DNA of 64,000 bases from Eutreptiella sp. 'Long Island Sound 2002' (taxonomy: Eukaryota; Euglenozoa; Euglenophyceae; Eutreptiales; Eutreptiaceae). The notes beneath the pieces are model-generated. The model did not search any database and was not told the origin of the DNA. It worked only from the letters and a program-made list of their open reading frames with translations. Location of the stretch: the NCBI GenBank assembly GCA_964036045.1, contig OZ038378.1:184600944-184664943 (forward strand), in the 5' to 3' direction. Shown in pieces: positions 23,171 to 33,620 of the stretch. Position 1 is the first letter of the stretch; every line of letters begins with the position of its first letter. Made by a program: the position numbers and the translations under genes.

Positions 23171-23425
23171 GTTTTGACACGTCAAGATGCATATCACATC
23201 ACTACCACATTCTTGAGATATTACACGTACCCCCATTGCTTTGCATTCGTGGAGGAGTTCAACAAAAACTCGAACCAGTTTGATTTTCATCGGTACCTGC
23301 GGCACATGAAGGAAGATGCCAAGCAGTGGTCTACTCAGAAAAGTTTGCATCACATCGACATCTTGGATAAAACTTTCACATGGTCAGACCGGCCCGGCAA
23401 GATTGACACCCCTGGGACCGACTAA
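23171..23425 (+). CDS. possible terminal exon of an unidentified gene
   Basis: A pyrimidine-rich acceptor ('cctcttctgcag', ending 23170) precedes an open frame of about 84 codons ending in a stop. It reads RQDAYHITTTFLRYYTYPHC, then FVEEFNKNSNQFDFHRYLRH and a hydrophilic tail ending PGKIDTPGTD. Aromatic-rich composition and the splice site suggest a real exon. No family is recognised and no AATAAA was found downstream. Confidence 0.4.
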   Translation, partial: VLTRQDAYHITTTFLRYYTYPHCFAFVEEFNKNSNQFDFHRYLRHMKEDAKQWSTQKSLHHIDILDKTFTWSDRPGKIDTPGTD

Positions 23426-23939
23426 ATTGATCATATGACGTCACATTTTGCCCACATTTGCTTGACCTACGATGTTCCCAGTTCTGACCATTTCTCATGG
23501 TGGCAGATCCATGGATGTGTCACTGTGCAGATGCATTGACATGTGCAACTACCCTACCCAAGTGCGGCGCTGTCAGCAGCGACAACTCCACCGGGTGGAT
23601 GCCCTGGGCTGACCAATAGATACACCTTTTCATCGGGGGGACCTTGTAGGGCGCGTGGAGGGTCTCAACAGGCACAATCCCCCCTTTTCCTTCATTTTTT
23701 TGCTCTGTGTAAAGACCAATGCCTAATTGCTTGGTGCACTGGCAGGTGTGTTCCTGCTGCTCGACGAGAACGAGATCAAAATCAAGAGAGGGGAGGGAAT
23801 GAAAGCCGGTAAAGCTGCAATTGGATCCACTCTACAGGTCAACACAAAAAGCATACTCTTGGGGTTCTGATAAACCCTGAGCTGCCTGTCCTCAATTTCT
23901 CCCTGTTCTGAGTTCCCCAAGGGCACTGAGGACAGACAC

Positions 23940-24224
23940 TCAGAGATGCACATGGCATCTGCTGCACGTCAGAGCAAGGGTTTTCTCACATCTAATTCGC
24001 ACAGTTCTCGAGTCACCACAACCCAGCAGCGCTTTATTCAGCTGTGTATTTAGATTATTGCACATGTAAATTACATTTTGCACCGAATCACAAAACTGTT
24101 GACAACACCCATTACAGCCCACATTTGCTGAATCACGTTCTGCATGGGTTCCTCCATCTACTGGTATCTCATCATCATCATCATTATCTTCTTCCTCATC
24201 AGGGTACCCCGTTGTGCTATTCAT
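23940..24224 (-). CDS. unassigned small acidic/Cys-rich open frame
   Basis: An ATG-initiated frame of 94 codons: YPDEEEDNDDDDEIPVDGG near the start, then a Cys-containing part (CNGCCQQFCDSVQNVIYMC). A 'caggtgagg' stretch just upstream of the ATG may be a splice donor of a preceding exon, in which case this frame could be intronic. Function unknown. Confidence 0.25.
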   Translation of the reverse strand: MNSTTGYPDEEEDNDDDDEIPVDGGTHAERDSANVGCNGCCQQFCDSVQNVIYMCNNLNTQLNKALLGCGDSRTVRIRCEKTLALTCSRCHVHL

Positions 24225-24800
24225 GTATCCTCACCTGATAGTTCTGCTGGGTTTGATTTTCTGCAAATTATGATCTTTTTTTTGCAAATGGGGTGGTGGC
24301 ATAAGATAGCTGCACTGTGGATGCTTTTGAAGATGCAGTCTATCATTAGATCATGCAGTTGTGTTGAGCGGTGGCATATTCATGAGATATGGCCAGGCAG
24401 AGTTGGTTGCTCTGCGCCCCAGTTTTTGGTTTACATATTTTGGAGGTTGAATGCAGATGTATCATCATTCTTTGCAGTGCATGTATCATCATTTTTTGCA
24501 GTGCATTCAATGAATTTTGCACCAGCACTCTTTGACCAGGTTGATGACAAAGACAACAGTGAATGAATGACCAAAGTGATTGGATGGTGTTGTTGTTACA
24601 GTTCAGTGCTGGCCGTGGCTCGCAAACCCTGAATGCCGTTGTGCTACTGCATTTCTGTTTGCCTGGAATGTGGACCATCACTAACACTAAACCCATTGCT
24701 TTTTTCTTTGTTGCAACAAAAATTTTTCCAAAGCAAGAATAAGAATTTTTATCAAAAGTGGTTTTTATTGACTGGAAGCTGTTGCTTGTTTCGTTCGCGT

Positions 24801-24999
24801 CCCCCCCGCTTTTTTTTTCTGCACTCCCATGCACTTCATCGGAAATGAAAAGATTTGGTTAGCGCTGGGAGGTCCCACCTGGATAGCTGGGAACCGTGTC
24901 CCCCCCGCTTTTTTTTTCTGCACTCCCATGCATTTCATCGGAAATGAAAAGATTTGGTTAGCGCTGGGAGGTCCCACCTGGATAGCTGGGAACCGTGGT
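24801..24999 (+). repeat. two-copy 99-bp tandem duplication
   Basis: The unit starts with C7 then G-C-T10 and contains 'gcactcccatgcacttcatc', 'ggttagcgctgggaggtccc' and 'cacctggatagctgggaacc'. The copies differ at about two positions, so the duplication is recent. The minus-strand frame repeats a 33-residue block as a consequence. Confidence 0.92.
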
Positions 25000-25860
25000 G
25001 CAAAAGATTTTGGGCATGTCTCCTTTTGCACTTTGTGGCCTATTTTCTTTTGGTTACCGATGCAAATGTCAGTAGAAAATTTTGTTTATGAAAATGTATG
25101 TGGCCTTTTTTTTTTTTGGTCCAGTGTTTTTTTTGTTTCCTGTGTTTATGTTTTGAAACAAGCTTTTTTGTAAAATGCCCCTGCATTGTTGGTTTCACAG
25201 TTGCATTTGGATTTTCTCCACATGTAGGTATGCAATGCATATTTCTGTTCATTTTGTTTTGTGTACATTGTTGGTCCACCCATTGCATTTGTGCCCGTTT
25301 TTCTATTCTGTTTGGTACATCTGTGCACAGTTTTCAAAGTGTCCATTCGCTTTCAAGGATGATGCACAGTTCTGCTACCCTAATGAGGAACAACGCAGCA
25401 CCTGGTTCATATTAGGATAGATTTTAATGAGGAACATTTGCAGCATCTGGTCGATATTACGGTACGGATTTATCCGGAGTTCCAATACAGCATTTTATAA
25501 CCTTGGACCATGGGTACTTTGAGGGGTATGTATTTAAAGATCAATCAATCAACTTATTACCGTAGGTTACTTTGGCTGGCAAGCCACTTGGTAAATTTTG
25601 GTTTATCAAGTGGGACCTATTTGGCGGTTTGGTCGCTGTGGACACAGGTGTTTTTCCCGTGAATTCTGATGGTAGAAGGGTCAGGGCGCAAATGTGGAAA
25701 AAAACAAAAGCCCAATGGTTAGAATCGGTTAGTCAAGGGTAATTTGACTAGATCTTGCACCATTTTTCATGTGAAAATTGATTTCTTTTTGAGAAAATAT
25801 GGGATGAAAAACGTCGTAGTGTAACAGCGATAATGGGCAGGTCAACCTATTGAGGTCCTA
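25000..25860. other. no gene seen; T-rich
   Basis: AT-rich DNA with T-runs, no protein-like open frame and no recognisable repeat family. Confidence 0.5.
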
Positions 25861-27250
25861 CACGCCGTGTGTACAGGGGTCAACGCAGGAACAGGACGTG
25901 GCGGAGCCCAGGCCTCACCTTTAGTGTAAACGGCGTGAGAGAAGGACCCGTGCCAGGGGCTCAGGTGTCTTCACTGTGGGCCCTCCCGTGCCCTTTGCCT
26001 GGGGTCTCCGATCCTCTCGCGGGCGCAGACACTCTCCCCTTCCTTTCATCCTTTGGCGGCATCACAACGGCCGATCTGGTGAAGCCCATAGCGAAAAAGT
26101 CGCGTGCTCCTGCCTGGTGATGGCATCGTCATACCAGTGCTCTACTTGCTGTGCCGGCCCTCGCAGCCCCCCGACTTCGCTAAGGGTTGCTTCGGGTGGA
26201 GAGGCTTGGCAACTCGGCTTGCACCAATTGCTTACCCGCGGGTGTGGGACAACGGTGTGCCGAGGGCTGGCTGCCCCCCCCCCCCCCTGCCCTCCTTTGC
26301 GGGGCTGCCCACTGAGTGCCTTCCTGCGCCTCCCCCTTGCTCCCCCGGAGTGGATGCTCCAATCGTAGTGGCGGCTGCGACACCGTTGTGGCCATTCTTC
26401 CCTCTTCCAGTGCCCGGCCATCGGCGGCAGCGGGGGAGGAGTCGGGGGCTAGGTGGGCTGTCGCGTCCTCCTGGAACGGGGGAAGAAACTCGGGAGAGGG
26501 AGTAGGGTGACCGCTGCTCGGCTCTTGCTCACAGAGCGGGGAGGCAGCTTGGGGGGGGGGGCTTTGCCCCCCCCCCCCCCGCTGCATCCTTTGCTGTCTT
26601 GTAGGGCTTCTGCTTGCACTAGGCCCCGTCCGCAGGGCCCCCCTCCGACGCTCGCTTTCTACCCCTGCCCGGCTCTGTTCAGTTGTCTCGCTCATGGGCC
26701 ACCGGCGAAAGAACCGACAGCGCATTCTGGTCCCCCGGCTCACTCCGCCGCTGCAACCGGCAATGCATGCCTCTGGCAGCGGAAACCCGCTTTGCCTACG
26801 GCAGCATCCACCGCACAACGGGTACCGTCCTCTCGGCGTGAGCTAGGCAAGGGACGGGGCTCCACAGAAAGGCTGTGCTCCATGCATGGGGCGCCGTCAT
26901 GCGAGCGCTGCCGGGCAACGGGCCAGGGAGACACAGCGGCCACCCACGCCAACAGGAGCGCCAACAGGCCGGGTATTGTACGTCACGCGACTGGGTTGCT
27001 GGCCGCGCCGCCCCCGAGCTGGCGGACTGTTCTCCCGGCCGCGCCGGCGGGTAGCGCATCCGTCGTTGCACCCGCTGGTTTGGCTGTAGGGGCGCCTTGC
27101 CCGCTGGTGCCGGGAGAAAGAATCCTGCTAAGGAATCAGCCATTGGCGCCGCATGTCGGGGTTTGCTCCGCCGCCGTTCCCATTGCGTAGCACACTGCGC
27201 CGCCAAGCCCTCAAGCATCCTCACCATCTCGCCGCGGGCGGCTAATGGAG
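25861..27250. other. GC-rich island with overlapping long open frames
   Basis: GC content rises sharply over ~1.4 kb, with abundant CpG. Open frames of 212 (-), 245 (+) and 198 (-) codons overlap one another. They are Pro/Ala/Arg/Ser-rich, and paired C14/G10-type runs near 26270 and 26553-26580 create part of them. Such frames are expected by chance when stops are rare, so I call none of them a gene. The island could be a CpG-island promoter of an unseen gene or inserted DNA of foreign composition. Confidence 0.5.
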
Positions 27251-29250
27251 ATAATGGGCAAGCAATATGGTGCAATTTTTTGGCGCAGAATGAATCATGA
27301 AGCCATAAGCAAGCACAAAATGGAAACGTACATGTCGCCGTACAGGCCACCGTGCGCCCAACAGTGGTTGCATTGGAGAAGATAGGTGACAATAGTAGAT
27401 AAGCTACAACTGCTTACAAAGAGATGCAAAACAAAGCAAATGTTGCGGATGGTCTAGCTGGTGACAAAAAGTGCGCAAACGGACATGCATAAAGCAAACA
27501 ATGCAAGGCGACACTGGATCATTTCTCTGCAGAAGGTTTGGAGAATGGGACCCTACAGAAATAGAATGAAGATGTGGGACAGGCCAATGCTAGTTTTGAG
27601 AATCCACGGGCTTAATGCGGTAAACTTTAAACTGCCCTTTTTGCCTTAAGCGGAAAGATGAACGTTTTGGTGATAGATTTTACATTTTAAGAGGCCGTCA
27701 AAATTCAATGGCCAAAAGATCGAAGTCGATATAAGTGGCCGATTTCCTGTCTTTTGAAGAAAGAACAAGTTTTAGAAGCTAAATTTGTCTTATCGCTATT
27801 GTGTTTTCAATGAATAAGGCCCAAAAATTAGAAAAACTTGTTTGACTTTGCAATGCAAAATCGCATTACCGGGAAGGGTTTTTGACTTTCGAATGTCGTA
27901 CTTTTTGGTTGCAAATCACAAACGGCAATAGAAAGGTGGATAGCCCTTTTTTTTTTTTTGGGTGTGATGCACAGCACTTTTCATCTCTATTCGTTGAAAC
28001 TCATGGGGTGTGCAATTGTGGTATGCACTATCTCACGAGCGACCAACAGTTCAAATTGCGGACCGCATTTTCAGTCATGTTTTTTTTGTTTTTTTTTTGG
28101 GAGGTTCCGGTATAAAGTGTTTTCAGAAAAATCGATTTCTTATTAAAGATACGAACACAATACATGTTACAAACAATGCTCTTTACAAATGCAAAAAAAA
28201 CAAAGAGACACATACGATACAATTTTGAAGCCATGTTTTCTAGCCATGCAAAATTGTCGCCAAAAGAAAACATATTTGTCACTCACTCTATCCGGGGCGT
28301 ATCTTTTCTGAACATTGGGTTTCAAAGCGATCACGATGGGTGACTACGGCTCCGACGCGTTAATAAGAAACCACTTTGTAATAAATGAGGCACAATTTTG
28401 GACTTGAACATTAAAAAAGTCGTCGAATTTAGATTTTTTTTGTGTAGAACACACCGTGAGACTCGACCTTTTTTGCTGAAAAATAACAAACCGTTGAGCC
28501 GTTGGTAGACCGGAGGATGTCTTCCAGTGCTTATCACATTTCATTCTACAACACCCTAAGAAGCTGCACATACAAGGTCAATATAGCCTCTCATTTTTTT
28601 GGAGCCACACTGGATGCTTTGCACTCTGTGCATACTAGTGCAAATCCTATGTCCGAACTTGAAAAATAATTTTGCTGCGATTTCGTGATTACATTGGTAT
28701 TTCGGGTGTACCATGCTCTGCCAAAGCTAAAAAACATTCCAAGTGTTGTTGTCTAAAAGTGTAATAGCTGTGCACACAGCGCGCACAAATCGCACATCAT
28801 TTGTTCCATAGGTCAGCTGAGATGCTGTCGCCTTAGTCCATTTGTAATTAAATCTATTGCATTTCTATGTTTGCAAACCCAAATGTGAAAAAGCTTATTT
28901 TCGGAATGAACATTGGGTTCCATTTTACTTTGGCTTGTACCGCTCTGCATCGTTGTCGTCTCCTTCGGTATTGGGTTGAATGCAAAGATATAAAAGAGTA
29001 GGATCAAGTGAGGACAAGTAGAGTGGGACAAAGCCATAAACAACAAAAAGCATTTTGTACCGGCGGTTTGGCACAAAATAACCAAAGCAAACAAATAGAT
29101 TGAAACACACCTAGGTCTCTGTCATAGAAAAAGAACATTTTGCAACAGCAATTTGTCATAGATGCATTAAACAAAACCAACAGGGTGAAACACTTTTATT
29201 ATTACGTAATTGAAAACGAAGGCAAATATCCATTTTGTGTCCACAAAAAA
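27251..29250. other. AT-rich interval without genes
   Basis: Composition falls to clearly AT-rich, directly next to the GC-rich island. A short frame near 27420 (QNKANVADGLAGD) recalls an RNase H C-terminus but is too short to call. Confidence 0.45.
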
Positions 29251-29269
29251 GACAATCCGGTGAATACCA

Positions 29270-29545
29270 AAAAACCTCCAGCTTCATACCAAAAAGCCCC
29301 CCATTGCGACGCAAAATGTACCAAAAAACCCCCCGTGGGAGGGTTTTTAGTACATTTAGGGGGTTGTGTGGTTTTTTTTTGGTACATTTTCGGGAGTTTT
29401 TTGATATTCGGCCGGGTTTTTTTTGGTATGTTTTGGGGGGTTTATTGGTACATTTCGGGTTTTTTTTTTTTGGTACATTCTGGGGTCTTGTGGTACATTT
29501 TGGGAAGGGGTTTATGGTACATTTTGGGGAGTTTGTAATACAATT
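29270..29545. repeat. degenerate minisatellite, unit about 20 bp (ggtacattttggggtttttt)
   Basis: About a dozen diverged units with the core GGTACATTT, separated by G- and T-runs of variable length. The first units (29270-29335) are in complementary orientation (A-rich, 'taccaaaaaacc'), so the array contains a strand switch. Confidence 0.85.
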
Positions 29546-29989
29546 AAAAAGGTTTTGCGTGCAGATTTCAGGCATGGAGGTAGGAGAGGGAATGGAAGGT
29601 CATGGAAGTAAATGTGAGTGTTTTGCCTCACATTGCTCTTTGAATGCGCGTTGCAGGGGAGCGTGGTTTACAGGCAGCTGATACACGGGGTGAATTGCCG
29701 TCTGGGGTAGGGATGTTTGACAGGGCTAGGTGCAGGTTTATGGCTGTTGTTGGGGCATGGGGTCTGGGATGGTGCTTGGGACATGTTTAGGGGGTGCACA
29801 TGGACACAAGGTTGGGACGGGGTTTGGGATGGACAAGCTTCAGCAATGGGGTGCAGGAGGAGGGTGTGAGGGGGGATGGGGGTGTGGGTTTGTAACCAAG
29901 TGGACGCATGGCTGCCACACGGTTCCACAACAAGGTAGAAAGGGTGTTTTTGGTGATGCATATAGGATTCGTGGGGGTCTATTCCGGCA
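29546..29989. other. spacer between the two GGTACATTT arrays
   Basis: G-rich on the plus strand, with no gene seen. It separates two arrays of the same minisatellite. Confidence 0.4.
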
Positions 29990-30125
29990 AAATCAATAGG
30001 GATTTTTTTTGGGACAAACGGGTTTTTTTGGTACATTTGGGGGTTTTTTTGGTACATTTTTTTTTGGTTTTTTTGGTATCTTCCGGGGGTTTTTTGGTAC
30101 ATCTTGGGGGTTTTTTTGGTAGGCA
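29990..30125. repeat. second array of the GGTACATTT minisatellite
   Basis: Five or six units with the same core as 29270-29545. The Lys/Pro-rich minus-strand frame (MYQKNP repeats) is a by-product. Confidence 0.85.
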
Positions 30126-32060
30126 CCAGGGCACAATCCCCCAGCATACTTTCTTATTCATGGGTTTTTGCCCCCCTTGGGATTCGGCCTTGCTGCAGGC
30201 TTGGGTTCTTGATCTGGGTGCTTCTTAATACTCAGAACATACTGTACATTATTTGGAGCAATGCTCTGTGAGACGGAGCTGCTGAAGGCAACTGAATGAA
30301 CAACATGGCTGCAATCACCTCAAGCAAATCGGAATATATTCAAATGACCCACCATGGTAAAACATGTGCCACTGCTAAGAAATACTTCACAACACTGCAC
30401 AAGCTCACCAATGGCATACTGAAAGGCTTTGGAACTCCAATTGCTTAAATGGTTACAGCTGGAAGCCACTGCAAGAGAGACTTCCTCGATATTCAGTTTG
30501 CAATCACAAAAATCTAGTGCCCTTGGCACAATCACAAACGAACAGATAAAATTCTTGGCTGCTCACAGTTTAGAGCATGACTGACTGTGTGGTAGAGTGG
30601 AGTCAGCACATCATAGCTGAACTGGGCCGCAACACAGAAACCTGGTGCACCCATGCTCTGTGCCCCTCCCATAACCTCATTTTTGGTTGCCCACTCAAAA
30701 CCTGGGTTTTCTCTGCTTAACCCAATCACCGGCTGGCAATTTGTAATTGGCACACAGGTCCCAGGTTCAAATGGTGCTGCACATAAATATAGTGCCCCTC
30801 ACCCCTTGCCCCATGCGCGCACCCCTGACCCCATCTAAGCCCTCGCCAACTGCTTGGATGCTTGATTTTCATGCTCACATCTACGCACAATCAAATCAAT
30901 GGATCATGCATCCAGCATGCTTGAGGTCCTTTGAACTTTCACTTTGAACCATTGAGGATCCCATAGCCCAACAACACTGTACGCCAGTAAATCAGAGAAC
31001 AGCTGCCGTTGGGAGGGGTGCATGGGGATGGGGGATTCAAGGGCCAAATGCCCCCAAAAAGAGCTGCTACACATCAGCCGTCAGGCCGCCTCAACCTTGA
31101 AACCCCCTGTTGTGAGCGTTTCCTATACTTCACGTTGCTAAGGGGGGTTCCTGATTTTTGCGCACCGCTGCACACCCGGATAGACACCCTTCGGTCCCCT
31201 CTCCACAATTGGGTCCAATAGGGAGGATTTGCGGCTTTCTGGCCAGAACACCCCATTTGGAAGTTCCTTGCTCCAATGAGAGTGGCCCCGTAGTCCACCA
31301 AAACTTCTCCATCACTGAACCAGAATCATCCAAATTTGTCCAGAATTTGTTGAGAAGAGCAGAGAGGGGCAGGGGGCGTCTGGACAAAAAGACCCTCCTC
31401 CTTTGGTCCCCGACAGGAAGTCTGTGCATCTCAAATACAACGGTGTTTGGATCGAATCCTACCATGTGGACGACAGTGTTGCCCTTTCAACTAGTACAAA
31501 TCTGTCCATGGTGTGGCGTACAGGACATGTGCGTACAGGACACGTGACACACCAAAGACCAGGCACCACAAGGCATGCAACACCGTAAGCGACAAGTTTC
31601 ATGCTAGACCTTGGAAAACTTTCCGACTCAATCAGCCCCTTAAACAGGAGGGGGGGCCAGGCGGCCGGATCCAGGGGGGATGGGGCCTCCCTCCTCCTTC
31701 GGCATTCAGCAGTTTGAAGAAAGCCTGCCTGCACCACATCATTTTTGCGTGACATTGTGCTAAGCAACAACTGCAAAATGACATTGTACCTTCTTTTGGA
31801 GATTCATACCACATTTGTCTTGCTCTTGAAAAAACACATGGACCAGCATGCCAACCATTGCATGGCACCATGCAAAGTGGGATAGTTCTTTCGGGTGGCT
31901 AACGAGCACATGACACCACAGTACCAATAACGGGGCAATACAATAAACCAGGAGAACCAGAAAGCACACAAGCCCCCGGAATGCACTAGTAGAAGCCGGC
32001 CAAATAATTGGACCCTTTGCTGTGCTGAGCCCACAGAAACGGAGAAAAAATGTGATGATC
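30126..32060. other. no assignable gene; weak reverse-transcriptase-like peptide near 31470
   Basis: A plus-strand frame at 31403-31588 reads GVWIESYHVDDSVALSTS, which vaguely resembles the YxDD motif region of LINE reverse transcriptases (first Tyr replaced by His). With no neighbouring RT motifs I leave it as a lead. The rest shows no coding signal. Confidence 0.3.
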
Positions 32061-32068
32061 ACAAGTGC

Positions 32069-32267
32069 AGTTCAAAAAACATCCATGAAACGTATGGGAA
32101 CCCTCGACACATTTGGCATACATCTGAAACAAACAAATAAATAATGAGTGAACATGCACACAAACCAAAGGTGACCTGTGAAATGTTGGTTGCATTTGGG
32201 AATCCCTGAATGTGGACAAAATGTTTGCGATTCTGTACATACCTTGAGTATTCTAGTGGCTCAGCAA
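32069..32267 (-). CDS. possible spliced terminal segment: 25-nt mini-exon plus last exon
   Basis: On the minus strand, acceptor 'ctcattttttcag', 25 nt (32267-32243) and donor 'gtatgt' are followed by an intron and acceptor 'tgtttgtttcag' before 32123. The joined frame reads AEPLEYSR|CMPNVSRVPIRFMDVF and a stop near 32069. It lies ~0.7 kb downstream of the PTB stop on the same strand. It may be spliced PTB 3' UTR, an alternative PTB end, or a separate small gene. Confidence 0.25.
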
Positions 32268-32960
32268 CTGAAAAAATGAGTATCAGATTTGCCCCTCGAA
32301 AACCAAAGCGCCTTCAAATGTGAAGCCTGGCAGAAATGAGTGTGCCCCTCGAAGTACGCGCAAACTATCCCTTCACTTGGAACGATTTGAGGAATCATTG
32401 ACCCTCACACACTGCCCAGCCTTTCGGTTTCAAGCACGCCACATCCACGAAACAGAAGGGTAGCTTTCTGCAGCTACCGTGCTGCGCCCCTGTTTGCTAC
32501 CACCGCTCAGCGGGCCCTGTTGCCCTATTGCAGCATGCCCTTTTGCTGATGTAATGCAGCAGGCCTTTTGCCACACTGAAGCGGTCACGAACCCTCACCA
32601 GCCCCCAGGAGTACAGACGGGACATCGAAGAAGGGTCGAAGGAAGAAGGCGGAGATAAAGTCGCACGCAAAAGATCTTTACTCAAGGCACACACTCAGGG
32701 CTCTGGTTTCCGTTCGGTCAGTGTGTGTACACACCCTGGGCTGTGCCCTTTTGTACATGGGTGGCTGTCCTTTGTTGAACCTCGCAGTGGTGCACTGATC
32801 TCGTTGTTGACGAGATGGGGATCAACTCGCCATGCATCAAAAATCGCACGCAAAGGTCGTGCGAACAGTGGGGTTCCATAAGTGGCCCATGGGAGAGTAT
32901 CAAATTCGATAGGGACAAGTCGCGGGGCATATCCAGACGAGCCCCTCGGGGGGCAGCCAA

Positions 32961-33620
32961 CTACAAAAGCCCCTGCGGACCTTGCCCCATACCCATGGGT
33001 GGAGCCCCTTGGCCGCCCCTCAGTCCCATCATCTCCTGACTCGACCCCATCCCCAGCATCCCCTGACTGGGCTCAACCCCCGTCATCCCATAGCTACTGC
33101 CCATCCCCATCATTCCTTGGTGACTACCCAAACCCACCATGCCTTGGCTGGCCCCCACCCCTGTCATCCGTTGGGTCCCATCCATCAGCAGGGCTTGGCC
33201 GCCCCCCATCGCGAGCTGGTTTGATCCCATGTGTACCATGCCCTGGCCACTCCCCACTGGTATCCCGTGAGCGCTGTCTATGCCCACCACCCCTTGAAAT
33301 CCCACCATTCCCTGGGCCATGCCCGGGACTCCATACCCCTGCGACATATCCACATGTCCGCCAAGATACCCCATAGTTCCGGTATACTGTTGTATCTGAG
33401 CCATAGGAGTCGCTTCAAGTTGAACGGCAGGACTGGCACTCATGGCAAACGAGAGGAACATGGATTTCGTGCCGGGAACGTTGAAATCCATGCCGTTCAA
33501 AGCCATCAGCGCGTGGACAGCTGCTTCCTTGGACACCATCACCACATTGGCCATGGACGGCTTCTTGCGGAAGATCTCAGCGTGCTGTACCCCATATGGT
33601 GCAAACAACTCTTGCAACCT
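32961..33620 (-). CDS. PTB homologue exon 5 (RRM4 and Gly/Met/Gln-rich tail, stop)
   Basis: Starts after 'gtgtgtctcag' with RLQELFAPYGVQHAEIFRKK, completing RRM4 (ANVVMVSKEAAVHALMALNG). About 160 residues of diverged short repeats of the form SQGMxGxGS follow, ending at a stop at 32963-32961. The tail is probably disordered. The DNA here is locally GC-rich. Confidence 0.9.
   Translation of the reverse strand, partial: RLQELFAPYGVQHAEIFRKKPSMANVVMVSKEAAVHALMALNGMDFNVPGTKSMFLSFAMSASPAVQLEATPMAQIQQYTGTMGYLGGHVDMSQGYGVPGMAQGMVGFQGVVGIDSAHGIPVGSGQGMVHMGSNQLAMGGGQALLMDGTQRMTGVGASQGMVGLGSHQGMMGMGSSYGMTGVEPSQGMLGMGSSQEMMGLRGGQGAPPMGMGQGPQGLL

Noticed and set aside
26180-27392. Three overlapping open frames of 198-245 codons
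   Set aside because: They overlap on opposite strands in GC-rich DNA where stops are rare, are low-complexity, and include homopolymer-encoded residues; no domain or splice support.
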